A stretch of DNA of 64,000 bases, taken from Himantopus leucocephalus (taxonomy: Eukaryota; Chordata; Aves; Charadriiformes; Recurvirostridae). The stretch is from the NCBI GenBank assembly GCA_003993805.1, contig RSEF01000003.1:43902438-43966437 (forward strand). The letters are read 5' to 3'. Below are positions 12,116-24,500 of this stretch, in pieces. Below the pieces are notes generated by a model. The model was not told where the DNA came from, ran no database searches, and was given only the letters and a program-made list of their open reading frames with translations. The position numbers and the translations under genes are program-made. Position 1 is the stretch's first letter. The number at the start of each line of letters is the position of its first letter.

Positions 12116-15100
12116 TTATAGAAAGGAAAGAATTTGGAAAGGCAAGTGGAGACTTTGCTCTCATGAAGAAGTTTTTATTTCCAAAAATGTCTCTTTCTAC
12201 AGCATCCAGAAGAAACCCTTAAACAGATGGCTGGAGTACCCATCCATCTGCTGGGTGTGCTGACACAGTGAGTGGGGGCAAAATGCAGAGGTGACTTGAC
12301 TAAGGCCAACATCATACTTGCAGCTGTAATCATCCATCTGCTCAGCCACCAAAAGAACATTTTGGCTTCTGGATTGGGCAGAGCCTGTATGTGTCTCTTG
12401 CTCCCCAGAAGCAGGGGACTGAAGTCTTTACCCTTCCCTGTCCTGTGCTTTCCCTCCTGCCGCTTCCACTGGACAGAAGGATTTTCTGAACCATCACAAA
12501 AGCATCGTAGAGTTTCCTTCTCTTCTCTGTGTTTCTGTCGTGTTTCTGACTTCGCCTTTCCTTCCCTAATGGTGAGGCCTGTTTAGACATAAGCACGGCC
12601 TAGATATTGCACCACAGAAATCAAACCAAGAGCGACCCCCAATACTTGTAGGCAAAAGCCAGCACAGAACTGGTGAACTGATAACGATAGAAGGCAGGAT
12701 TCTTGTTGTGTCGTTAAAACTGTGATTAAGTATTTCAGTCCAAATCTCTTTGGGCAATTATGCAGAAATTTACTTCATTCAGTCTATCACCCAGGACCTC
12801 CAGGCACACACCAGCAGCCAATTTGTAGTCTGTGCCAATTAGCATGCTGAAGTTTATCCTGTTAGAGATGCAGCCTGCCACCGGAGGAATGCGATGACTC
12901 TCCAAATCTATTTAACGGTGATAGAAGGGGAACCCAGGGTACTGGCTTCATCTGCCGTCCATTGCTTGTCTTAAATTGAGAGATTACTGTACATTTTATT
13001 GCCTGTGCTGGGGGGCCTATAGTGATCTAAGCTTCCTTAAGGTACATTTTAAAAAGAAAATAACAGGAACTGCTGTTGGGAAATAAGCGTGAAGACAATC
13101 ATCTCCACATACAAGCAAAGGGGTGTAGGACTGAACTTTAAGCTAGGAGTGTGTGGTTGCAGTTGTTTTTCCATGGATTATATGTTCTTACAGCTACGGC
13201 TGCTGTGTTGCTGCTCTCTTGCCTGTGGCTGCCAGGACGGCTGCATGGGCTAAATCTGGGATTTGCAGCAGCGAGGGCCATCTCTTGGCCTCCAGAGCTG
13301 ATTATTGTAAGCATCAATTTTGTATCTAGGTACAGGGAAGTTTAAGAGATGGCTAAACTTTCAACTAACATACTCATCTAGGTTACTGAAGATTTGAGAC
13401 CAGGTCTTTGTTTCGCATATTCTTTTGGGAGACCGGGTGCCTTGCATTAAAGTCAGTATCTTTCTGTTGGGGGGGGTGCTCCCTTACATAATAAAATTCT
13501 ATCATTTTCTGCACGGTAACAACCTAGAAGAAAAAGACTTTCCCTAAAAATTCATTTCTGCCTTGACATACACAGAGCAAGGGGAAATGTTTTTCCCTAG
13601 AGAGCTGAGGGTGTTAAGTCTCGAGTACAACAGGGCTGCATTCTGATGAGATTTAAATGCTGTTACAATACAGTACCACTGTGACTATACTAAAGTAGGT
13701 GCTACAAAGCTGTATTTAATGCCCAATTATGTAAGGTATAACTAAATGTTTCAAGCCATTATGAAGTCCCTGCAGGAATTCTAAACTCTCCAAAATACAC
13801 AACTGGTCTTAAAATCTTAAAGAGCTAATAATCTGAGATTTATGAGGGATTTCTGGTGGTTTTTGTTGTTTCTTTTGGGTGTGTGGTTTTTCTTTTTAAC
13901 CAGCTATATAATGGCTGCAACAAGTTTAATGGGAGTTAGTCTCCTGTGAATTTCTACTCGTATTACAGAAGAGAAGGAACACACATTTTCTCGTCAGCAC
14001 TTTGCAATGCCATTAGTTTCCCCTTTCAGACTTCAGGACCTGTTTAAAAGCCTATGGGTATTCTACCAGCAGTCGTACGTGACTTTTACTACCAGCATTG
14101 TAAGCTTTAGTTTGAGTATACGGTGAGCAGCATCTGGAAAGGTGTAATTCTTTCTACTTGGGTTGGTAAGTCCGCAATCACGTCCTGAACAGTTTTGCAC
14201 TTAGTACTCATCATCCGTTTGCCATGATTCTCTCACTGGTGCAAGGCAGAGGGGCTTCTTCTGAGCTCTTCAAGTTCAGCTGTGCAGAGAACCAAAGACT
14301 TCACAAGTTTTGACCCAGAGTTCAGGTTCAGCTCTGTGCTTGCCCATATTTTCAAAGTCTGTCTGGTGCTTTGGCCACAAAACCAGGACTCAAGAAAAAA
14401 CTGCACTAGAAGGCTTCTCATGAAAATCTGTTGAATTTCCCTGGATATTTGGACAATGTTCTGGTTTCTGAAATTCTGTATCAAAACCAAAGTTACATAA
14501 GTGCTCAATTAGTCTTTTTAATAACATTGGAACAAAATTGCTCCCTCTTTTTGTGAAAGTTTCCAAGATATTTGCTTTTCAGTCTGTTTTTGGAATGAAT
14601 TCACACTTTGAAGTCCAGGGGTTTCCTCAGGGAAACCTTTTCCTTTTTCAGACAGCTCTACGGAGAATGATCCTCTTGGAGCCTTGGAACCAACTCCCTC
14701 TTGTCACAGATGCAGACATAAAAGCAAAATTGGTAGAGATAAATTCATCGTTTCATGGTCCTCTAACTCTTAAAGGAAATCTCCCCTGTCCTCTCCAGCT
14801 GCTTCCCAAAACTTAACAAAATTAAAGCTCTTTGTAAGCAGAGTCTTAGATATTAAGTCTTCAGTTTGCCAATCTTTCCTGTCTGTGCTGTGGCCGGAGC
14901 AGGAGGGCTGGGGGAGGTGAAGGCACACAATGTACTGAACGATTTTTAGGCTGCAGCTCTGGACTCTGCTCCCTTTTTGCTCTCTGGAAAGCTTTTTGCA
15001 GGTTCATAAATGACAGGTCGTGAGCCAAAAGCACATACTTGGCTGACATACAGAGGATCTTGAAAGCAGTGTTCTTGGAAAATAATTAATTGTACTTCTA

Positions 15101-15857
15101 ACATCCATCATATCCCAAGTATTAGTGTGTCATCATGACTTTCTGTTCTTAGCACCTATTAAAGAGAATACCTGGGCTAATCCTTCAAAGATAATGAGCA
15201 GAATGATGGTAGTCATAGAAACTGCTGCTTAAATATCTGTTTTGCACAAACTCCAGAGTATGGCTAATTATGAAAGCGATGGAAATCTGTTTCAGCCCTG
15301 TATGAACCACTGCCATTTTATTAACTCTAAGCAAGTTTGCTGTTGAAAAATAGTATAACTGCATCTGTTCTTTAGCTGGGCTTGTTGGTAGTGAAATTAA
15401 GGGGAATTTCTAAACGCAGTGCTTGCAGTCTGTTGGTAAAGGGCCTCTTGAATAAATATTATTCAAGGACCAACACAATAATTGAGGTGGCCACAGAAAT
15501 AAGTGCCTCATACATGTACCCATTGTGTCATAAATACACTCTGTTAAACAGGTCCTGAATTCAATGCATCGTGCTTAAGACTGCTTTTTCCAGTGCAGGT
15601 TCAGATCTGTTTCTCTGAGAGTTGACCAGCAAGTCATGTGTCTTTGTAACTTCAGGCTTGGAGAACAGACTGATTTTCATCACATTCGCTAAATTATGTG
15701 AGTGTTAGATGATGCTACCTGGGGCAAATAAACATAGTGATTGGGTATGCTTAATGAGCCCTTTGCCTATAGGGACTTGAGACTTTTTGGGCCCTTGCTA
15801 AGTTTGTCTAGTTTACATTCTCTTGCACGGCCCAGTACAGCTGATAGACTACTGAGT
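12116..15857. other. Unique non-coding sequence
   Basis: No gene or repeat family recognised. Small items seen: a run of eight G at 13469-13476, and an AT-rich inverted repeat with CTTGAAT at 15447-15453 and ATTCAAG at 15461-15467 around a 7-bp spacer. Open frames are 62-104 codons with no domain. Confidence 0.5.
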
Positions 15858-16035
15858 GGAGTTTTATACCATTTTCCCCATGCCAGCTCAAGGGAGAGAT
15901 CAACAAACTGGAAAGAGCCCAGCAGAGCGTGGCTCAACTGGTCAGGGGGCCATAGCATGGGATGTAATGGGAGAGCATGGGAAAGGGGCTAGTTCAGCCT
16001 GGATAAGAGAAGTTAAGGAAGGGGCTGATTGCTGT
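15858..16035 (+). mobile_element. CR1 LINE fragment, 5' part (interrupted by LTR)
   Basis: Plus-strand CR1. One frame reads a decayed form of the CR1 reverse-transcriptase C-terminal region: about 15909-15955 gives NKLERAQQSVAQLVRG, matching the usual 'LE-x-VQRRATKLV-G' block. Then GTTCAGCCTGGATAAGAGAA (15992-16011) corresponds to the 'LFSLEKRR' block. The match stops exactly where the LTR starts and resumes at 16546 with the next part of CR1, so this and 16546-16868 are one element. The 5' edge is approximate, as expected for a 5'-truncated LINE. Frame decay shows it is dead. Confidence 0.8.
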
Positions 16036-16545
16036 TGTCATGGTTTAACCCAAGGTGGCAACTAGGACCACACAGCCGTTCACTCACCCACCCTCCCATT
16101 AGGGTAGGGAGCAAAAGGAGGAAAAAAACTTTGTGGGTTGAGATAAAGACAGTTTAATAGAACAGTGATGGAAGGGAAAGTTATAATAAGTATTATTTTG
16201 TATATTCTTTTACCATTATTAAGTGATGCAATACAACTGCTCTTGACACCCAGTGATCAATTGCCTAGACTGACCCGAGCAGCAATCATAGATTCCTGCC
16301 TCCCAGCCAACCCTCATTTATATACTGAGCATGACGTCTATGGTATGGAATATTCCTTTGGCCAGCTTGTCCTGTCTATGCTCCCTCTCAGCTTCTATGG
16401 GAAGCTGAAAATGTCCTTGATTAATATAAGTATTACTTAGCAACAACTAAAACAATATGTGTTATTGGCATTGTTCTCATACTAAATCCAAAACACAGCA
16501 GCTACTAGGAAGAATATTAACTCTATCCCAGCTGAACCCAGGACA
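16036..16545 (-). mobile_element. Solo LTR of an endogenous retrovirus (bird type), inserted in CR1
   Basis: A 510-bp block bounded by TG...CA: it starts TGTCATGGTTTAACCC on the plus strand and ends CTGAACCCAGGACA. It is flanked by GCTGT (16031-16035) and GCCGT (16546-16550), a 5-bp target-site duplication with one mismatch. Transcriptional sense is minus: a CRE-like TGACGTC (16332-16338) lies just upstream of a TATATAAA box (16324-16317 minus), and ATTAAA (16158-16153 minus) can serve as poly(A) signal near the far end. No internal gag/pol/env sequence and no second LTR is present, so it is a solo LTR left by recombination. I recognise the type from bird genomes but cannot give a reliable family name; the 5-bp duplication suits ERVL- or ERV1-like elements. 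Confidence 0.85.
16317..16339 (-). promoter_or_regulatory. LTR promoter core: TATA box with upstream CRE-like site
   Basis: On the minus strand AGACGTCA (16339-16332) is followed by TATATAAA (16324-16317). This order is typical of an LTR U3 promoter. The CRE-type palindrome has lost one base of its full form. Whether it is active cannot be read from sequence. Confidence 0.55.
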
Positions 16546-16868
16546 GCCGTCTTCCACTACCTGATGTGGTATTGCCGAGGAGATGCAGCCCAGCTCTTGT
16601 CGAGGTTGTGGAGCAAAAGAACAAGAAGCAATCATCACAAATTGTGGAAGGGAAAACTTTGCTTGGAGGTAACCACTTCTGTTGTGATGAACTTCTAAAG
16701 CACTGGAAAAAGTGCTTGAAGGGCCCTCAGTCCCTGGGACCTTTCAAAACTCAACTAAACCAAGACCTGCACAACATGGCCTGACTTTGAAGCCATCCTT
16801 GCTTTGAATAGGAGGTTGAACCACAAGATCTCCAAGGGAGCAGCATGTATTTTTCTGTGATTCTGTAA
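16546..16868 (+). mobile_element. CR1 LINE fragment, 3' part with 3' end
   Basis: Continues the element broken at 16035. CTTCCACTACCTGATGTGG and GAGGATGCAGCC-like text match the CR1 coding end. AAAGCACTGGAAAAAGTG (16699-16716) is the decayed 'V-x-HWN' block, CCTTTCAAAACTCAACT the 'LE-x-FKT' block, and GGAGGTTGAACCACAAGATCTCC the conserved 3' UTR. It finishes at about 16853-16868 with the octamer-type end TTCTGTGATTCTGTA. All frames are broken. Confidence 0.82.
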
Positions 16869-17581
16869 AATGAGGCAAGGAATAGGGAAGTTACTTCAGG
16901 TCATGCATCAAACTTGTGTCCAAGTCAGGAAAAGAGAACAGGTATCCCCCAATTTCAAACCATTGTTGCACTGGGTAGCCTGCAGTGCTTTTCTGGCACA
17001 GTGTTTCCTTAACGAGCCTTACTTCACAGCATTCATGATCTAATTTAACAAATGGCTTTTTGTCCCCTCTTTTAAAAATAAGTAATGAGGGGGGAAAAAA
17101 AAAGAATATTTAAACTCTGCTGCTTCAAACGTGTTTTGAAGTGGTGCTTTTCCCTATGGTGCTTGTGGAACTGGGACTGTGTTGAGTAGGAGCAGCCACC
17201 CTGTGTGCCATGAAAGTCTTCCTTTTCTCCAAAGACATTTTTCTTCAGAAATAGTAATGGTTAAGGTGCATCCGCATTCCTGGAAATTATATTTCAAAAC
17301 AGAAATAGTAAGTATATTCAAATGCTAATATTTTTTGGCATAATCCATATCTTGGTTACCTCTAATGATGCCATCAAAGTTTTTATTAGCAGATAGGAAA
17401 TCTTTTTGCTGTGGTTCATGAAGTGGCTGGTGTTATCTTAACTGTTATTGCTGAATTTTATTCTGAATGTTATCTTCTAGCTGTCAGTATAAGTTGCAAC
17501 AAAGTGTTGGATATGTCTCTGAGGTTATTTTTGCCTGTATTAAAATATTTCATGAAATACAGCCCCATTAATTGAGTTAGT
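16869..17581. other. Unique non-coding sequence, nothing recognised
   Basis: AT-rich with short A-runs. No open frame or repeat worth naming. Confidence 0.5.
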
Positions 17582-17681
17582 NNNNNNNNNNNNNNNNNNN
17601 NNNNNNNNNNNNNNNNNNNNNNNNNNNNNNNNNNNNNNNNNNNNNNNNNNNNNNNNNNNNNNNNNNNNNNNNNNNNNNNNN
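17582..17681. other. Assembly gap (100 N)
   Basis: Exactly 100 consecutive N, a conventional placeholder length for a gap of unknown size. An apparent 116-codon minus frame crossing it is an artefact. Confidence 0.97.
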
Positions 17682-18479
17682 CACCTGCCTAACTCTTTAG
17701 GTAAGAATACCCATTTTTTTAAAACCTTTGAACAATTGCAGCTTGCAAGTATGCTAAATTTCTCCCCAGGGTCACCATTCCAGCAACTGGGAGGCACTCT
17801 GAAATGCCTTCTTGCAGGAAGGGCGTATTCAGTATATTCAGTATAAGCTTTTGGGTTGACACAAAGGGCATCTGGCTTGGATAACATCACCGATTGCTGC
17901 AGGTTTAAAAGTTTTTCAAGTTCACTTCTTTCATTGCTTTGTCTTGCTTGAAACTTTAGGATAAAGTCTTTCCTTTTATAGGTCTAAACACCATGAGGTG
18001 ACCCGGAGCTTACTGACCTCATGATTTTACTCTAGAGTAAATACTAGAAAAATGGCAGGTATAAGCAGGGGAAGTTCAAAAAGCTAGACACAGCTGCATG
18101 GTGTCTTAAAGTAAGCTTTCTCTTGGTGTGAAGATGGAGGGTAAGGCTTCTAAGATTCACAGCTTGTGTGTGGTATTTGCTTTTATTCAAGGTGGATTTT
18201 TAAATCCTCCACAGGTGATTTTCAATAAAATTGAAACCTGAAGGTGAAAGAGATTTTTTTAAAAAATTATTTTTGTTTCATATCTCAAAGGGTGTGGTGC
18301 GTGTGTTTCCATTTATCCCAATTTACTGGGAGGGGCTGAACTGCAGCCATGGTATCTATGAAATCCTAATGTTGAGTTGTTTTAATGATGTGTATAATCA
18401 CTTTGATGATTAGACAAATGGGAATTAGGGGAAATAGATAAGCCTGGTCTTTCATGGGGAATAAGCCTTAATTTTTACG
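17682..18479. other. Unique non-coding sequence, nothing recognised
   Basis: No repeat or coding signal. A 60-codon plus frame at 18231-18413 is unrecognised. Confidence 0.5.
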
Positions 18480-18540
18480 GTGAGGGTGGNATTGCGGGGA
18501 CGGTTGCACTAGATGACCTCTAAAGGAGGTTTATGGAGTA
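18480..18540 (+). repeat. Possible short CR1 3' UTR relic
   Basis: GGTTGCACTAGATGACCTCT is close to the CR1 3' UTR block 'ggttggactagatgacctct'. It lies just after a single N at 18490. The following octamer tail is not visible, so this is a fragment at best. Confidence 0.45.
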
Positions 18541-18544
18541 AACT

Positions 18545-21500
18545 CCTTCAGGATCAACTCTGTCAAACTTAGGTAAGTTACCTGGGAGTAGCCATACTGA
18601 AAAATAACTTTCTAATGGACCTTATCAGCTGCTAAGAAGCTACATCCTATTCCCTCTGAGAGGGCAGGGAATGGGAGGTAAAACTGCAGTGCTGCTCTGC
18701 TGAGCGTGGGAACTCTCAGCTTCAGTGCGGGCACTGACTCTCTGGAAGGTTGTGGGCTAAAAGAGCTGTTAAGATTTGGCCTGAAGACATCTGCAAAATA
18801 GACTTGTTTGCTGCTTTGACAGTATCTCTGTTTGCCACAGGCCAGCTGATGAAAATGCTCGGGCGATCACTGCCTAACCACTTCAGTTTGCGACAGCCAA
18901 CGAGCTGGTAGGTCTGAGCTGAGCCTGTGGAGAGGTGTCCTTCTCTGGAGCTACCTATACCCGTACCTTACTCCAAATGCTGACCCCTGTGCATGTCTCT
19001 GCTTCTACTGCTAGAGGTTACTGCCTTCTTTGCTCTCCTGGACTGGCTGATAATGTGAACTTCCACCAGGCAAAATCAGCTGGGTCAGGCTAAACTTAGT
19101 CTCAGCTCCTCTGAGGTGCTTAATTGCCTTGGATGTTTAACTGCCTCATTAGGCATTTGCCATCTATCAAGCAGCTACCCAGCTGTCACCTAATCTGCTG
19201 CTGCTGAGCACTGATAGAGCCACCTACGCTGTGGTTGTCAGCAGTTCTAGCACAAGCACAATCTCTGAAGACGTCAGCCGGGGTTGTAAAACCACCTCAC
19301 CACCACCACCACCCCCCCAAATTATCACACTGGTGTCCCCAGAGAACGTGAAAACAAAAGATGGTGAGCCAGACCCCCAGCTTCTCTTAGGAAGCTTCTA
19401 GGAAGGGTTATGTCCAAACTACGATGCTGAGTAGGATGAGGTGCTTCTGCTATCTCCCCCCATGCAAGCGGATGCCCTAATCCCACGTCCAGCAGTGACC
19501 TGCCTTTCCTCTGACTGCACAAAACAATTTCTGACTAGCGCTCAAATGCCTTTCTCTGATCATTAGAGGAATCAAAGTTATGTTTAGGCTGTTTAATGTA
19601 CACTGATGTCCCCAGAGAAGGAAAAAAAATCAAAATAATGTTGGTGCAATATATATAAAGTCTATCTGGAAGCACAGTGCGAGACCCACATCCACTAAAA
19701 GCCAAAACTTTTTAGTGGTCCAGCTCCATTGATGAAAGACAAAAGAGGAATTCAGGTACAGAGCTTAATTCCTTGAATCCTCATCCTCTCCTCTTAAATG
19801 TTTTGATAAGAAAGATATGGATGTGGAAAGGAACGAAAGAGAGACAAAATTTTTAAAGTCTTAACTCTCTGGTAACTTGTCTATTAGTTGATGCACAACT
19901 GACGAGTGAGGTAACTTTTGAACTGCACTTCATTAGTGGCAGGAAATAACCTTAAACTTAGTAATTTATACCTTGCCTCTTTAACATAACATTTCCCAAT
20001 GCTCGAAGGAAGAGCACTTTTTTCCGTCCCCCCTCCCCCCCGCCCCGCTTTTGATTATAAGCTTTTCATCATCCCATGTGTGACAACCTACTCGTGGAAT
20101 AATCCCCAATTACAATACATAGGAATGTTTTGTAACTAAACTCACTGGCAGGTAGTTATTTTTGTTAGGGTTTTGTTTATTTTTAGTCAGTTCTAAAGGT
20201 ACAATACCAAACCTGGTTTATTTACTTTCCTTATGCAGGAAAAAAAAAAAACCCAAACCAACAAAAGGCAGGATATTGGACTGGAGGAATCTGCTTTAAT
20301 AATGGTCTTTTTCCTTCACAAAGTTAATACTGGATAGTCTCTGGAATTTAGCACCTGCAGTTAATATCAACCCTTTTGATAATGTAGCAGTAGTCTTGAA
20401 ACTTCCTAGGCAGTTTCAGAGTGCCCAGTGACACGTGCCAGACAGTCTGTGCTAAGGATTAATCTAGACAATAGGCACAGCTTCGAGGAAATTGGGAAAC
20501 CCAAATCATGAGGCTTGAACTAACTTTTGCTGAGGATTGTCTCCCTATGTAGCTAGGGAGTACTTATGATTGCAATATGTTTGTTAANAAAAAAAAAAAA
20601 AAAAAGGCTACTTGTAAGTAGCACTGTCTATATTATTAAAAAAAAATAATATCCTGTTCTCACAGCTCAGCAATGAGGACAGACCTTTAGAGCGAGGAAT
20701 CGGATGTGCACAAAGTCTGAGACGGTTCAAACATCTTAGTATTCCCTTTGCAGCTTGGCTTGATTGCCAGATTTACACAGGACTGTGGGTCTTTGCTATA
20801 CTTAATGAGTTTTGGAAAAGCAGACTGTGTGTAAGAACAGCCTGGAAAGGTTAGGCAGCTGACATTTAAGGAGGCAGCAAATAACACAAGTTGATAATGT
20901 CAAGGAGCTGGCGCAAACAGTCTTTTGAGGGCTACAGGTGAGTCCCAGATAAATGCTGCAATAACTGGCAACTTCGATTTAAAAATTATGTTTTGGGTAG
21001 CAGTATTATTTCCTGTTTGCCTGTGAGACTCGCCAGAAATGTCAGACAGGGATGGTGATATTTTACATATGACATTTTTCTTCCTAGCTCTTTTCAGGGA
21101 TTGTAAAGATCTTCCTCGAGGACAGCCTGTATTCCCTTCCCTCCTGTGTTTGTGAGCAGGAGCTGCTTGCGGAATACAGGTGGAGTCTTTAGGATCCTAA
21201 CCTTCCCTCCAGTACTCGTGCAGACCCCACACGGATATCTGCTCTCCCATGGAATGCTTGTGCTACAGACACCACTTTCTTTAGCTGTACCATAGGATTC
21301 TGTGTCAGCATGGAATTTTGGTCTTGAAAAGTGGTAGCTGAAAACTTGCAGTCTTTTATGTAACTGAACTCAAATATTTGGGGATAGTTCTGTTGGTGAG
21401 AAGTGGACTCCTGTCTACCTACGCATCGCATCTAAATGTATTTCCTACAAGCTGCTGGAGATGGGGCAGGAGACAGTCAAACAACGTACGTGATGGATGG

Positions 21501-24500
21501 AAGGTGTGCATTCACAAAAGGTGATCTTACCACAGCGGGTCAGTTACGCCCCCTCAGACCCAGACACAGGAACCTTCTAAATACCTGTAACAAGGAAGTG
21601 ATAATGCTGCACCTCCACGGGGCACCTGCCGGGGGCTGTGTTTGGTTACAGACCTCCAAAGATCTGCAGCCACTGGGTTCTGATGGCAAATGTCCCGTGG
21701 GCTTCCATCAGAAAAGGCCCCCTTATTTTCAGATCCCAGGGATGTTGATTTCCTCAGAGCTGCAATTGATACCAGCCTTTCTGACTAACACCGTGCTTTT
21801 GTTTTGTGGTAGAAGTTGCTATCAAGTTTTGAAGGTTATGACACAGTAATTGGAGCCACTGATTTTTTCTAAGTGACTTCAAGTGCAGTAGATGATAGAC
21901 ATCACTTTTTATTATGTACATCAGTACTTGTCACTGTGAAGCTGGACAGTTACTGTATTCAAATTGCCGTGGCCACGTGCATTTTCATGACAAAGACAAG
22001 TTACTGTGCTTGCATTTCTTAAACACCTTGTCAGTTAAGCTCATTGTCTCGCATGGATTGCATGCAGATGTGACAGCCAGAAATGTGGACATGGCATCTT
22101 TTTGTCTTAAAGAATCAATATATAAATTTATTTTTAGTCTACTTATAAGCACCATTCTGTCTGATAGGTACAAACCTATGTAGCTACCATGTAAATGCTG
22201 TTAGGTGTTGCTAGGATGTCAATAATATTAACGCATTAGACTGTCTCCTGGCACTCAGAGAGAGAGAGCACTCTGGATTAATGAAAAAGATGGGCTTTTA
22301 GTATGAACTTCTAAAAAGAAAAGTTAAATTTCTGCTAGTGCCACATCATTGCCAGAAGGTTAGTTTTGGTGTTAGATTGCTGCCATTATTTTGTTTATCA
22401 GGCATTGCAGACAAATATGACCTTTTGAATATCAGTTAAAAATACAGTAGAAAGACATAAAGCTCTCCGAGTGTCTTTTTAAACAAATTATTCCTTTCCT
22501 TCTCAGGAAGCTCTTATAAAGAACAGAAATCACTTTGGTATGGCATTTGGCTCCCATGGTATTGGCTATAGCTGGTGCAGGGGAAGAAGGATGAGCAGCA
22601 GAATCGGAGACACAGGATCAGGCATCACGTAACAGGCAGCGTCGTTTCATGATAGCGCGTAGCAAGAAGTGGGGAAAATGCAAGTTCTTTTCGTGACACT
22701 TGAAGATCTGTGTGTTGGTATAGGATCCCTATGCGTGTCATATGTTTGCTAGCTCCTTTGGAAAGCATTTCCTTCATTCTTGGTGGAGTGAGGTATGAAA
22801 CCCTAACAAGATACCTTTGCAGCAAGCAGATGGGATAAGCAGGAAGCTCCAGATGAGGAGGAGTTCCTTGGCTTATACTAATGGACCCATAAGTTATTAA
22901 AGAACATGCTAAAAGGGCCTTTTTCCAGAGTTGTCCTTTTTAATTTCTTGGTATTTGGTTAGTCCCTTTCATCTAAGCAAAAGATGATGTAAACTCGGAT
23001 CCTGCAATCAGAGTTTCATTCAAAGCCTTCCAGTATTGGCTCTTTGAGAGTGGTTAATGTTCCTGTGACACAAACCTACAACATTTGAACCAATATTGGT
23101 GTGTTTATGCATTCTGTGGGATAACATCTTGTTTTAACAAATGTGTGCAAGTATCTGTTTAGGATTGTACAAAAGAAAACAGCTAAAGCAAATGTGAAGC
23201 AGCTTTCTTGGTAGGGGGTGTGCAATAGTGGGGACTGTGCCTCAAGCTCTGGTGACTTGCACAGTTTATCACCTGAAGCACATCTGCCCCCTTGACCAAC
23301 CTTTAGTTTTACAGCTCCAGTCTAGTGAGCTCCTGACAACTTTTTTTCCATTTTTGCCCACCAATAGATATCTTGTGATTTACTGTCTCTTCTGAGGGAT
23401 GTCCTCAGCCCAGATGCTCTGCCCCATCTGGGCCAACCAACTGAGGAACTGAGTTTCTCTACTTTCCTGGAGTCTCCTCCTGTTCTGTAGCTTTTCCTTA
23501 GCTGAGAGGTTAGGTTAAGCACTTGGGGTTTTTTAACTGCAGAGGTGCATTATTGGATGACCACTTAAATCATGAATGTTGGCCTAATTTAGCCTTACTG
23601 GTGATATTGAAAACTCTTTTTGTCCTGGCATTACAAGGTTTTAGGTATATAGGCAAGATATATCAAGATATATAGTGCAGGTATATACCTGTTAGTTTCC
23701 ATTTGCTGAAGTTCAAGAACTTTTTCCCAGTGAAAAGAAAGTCTGCCATGGAAGAATTATGTTACTGCTTTTGAAGGAAAAAAAAAATACTCTTGCTCCT
23801 GCTCATATAACCAGATACTTTGCTGCTCTTGAAAACAACATTTTTTGCTTATTGTTTATTATAGGCAGTGATGACAAGCCATGGTGGTGACTCAGCTGGC
23901 ACATCAGTTGAAATATGGAATAGTAATAAGTTAAATAGATTGTCAAACAAAATAATCTAATTTCTGTGACAGGGCAAAGGGGTTTTTTTGTTTGCTTGTT
24001 TGCTTTTGCTATCCTAAGTGCCTAGGATACTCAGAAATCACTTCTTTGCATCGTCTTTATCTGCCCTGGGGTTGAAGATGGGTTGTTGGCTAGCCCTCTA
24101 AACATGGCGCCTTGCAATTCCTCAGCAAAGCCCATGTCCTGGTTTGAGGACAGCCCACTACAATAGCTTCTCATGAAGGTCAGCTTGTTTGTTTGGCCTC
24201 TCTGGATCCAAGGCTCTCTGAGGCCCTTGGTGCTGTGAAACTTTTTGCAGGAGACTTACAGTGCTCTGATGGCTGAAGTTGCGTAGCAGCCAGAGACAGG
24301 AGAATTTTGACCCAGAGAGGCGGTAAGATGATAACCATGTACAGTCTGGACCTGTATATGTATATATTATGGACTGATATGCTTAAAGCTGTTCAGTTTG
24401 TTGTTACTGAACAGTATGGAGCCTGCGTGGAGAAACTGGTCCTGTTACCCTTGATATCTGTATTTTTATCAGCAGTTACCTGAGTATGTTGCATCCCAGC

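Noticed and set aside
17540..17890. Open frame crossing the N gap
   Set aside because: N bases cannot be translated; the gap length is a placeholder.
21436..21849. 137-codon plus-strand open frame
   Set aside because: No domain or family recognised; reads as random composition.
24132..24154. TGTCCTGGTTTGAGGACAG as the start of another LTR of the 16 kb type
   Set aside because: Only about 12 bases match the LTR end; the following sequence does not continue the LTR.
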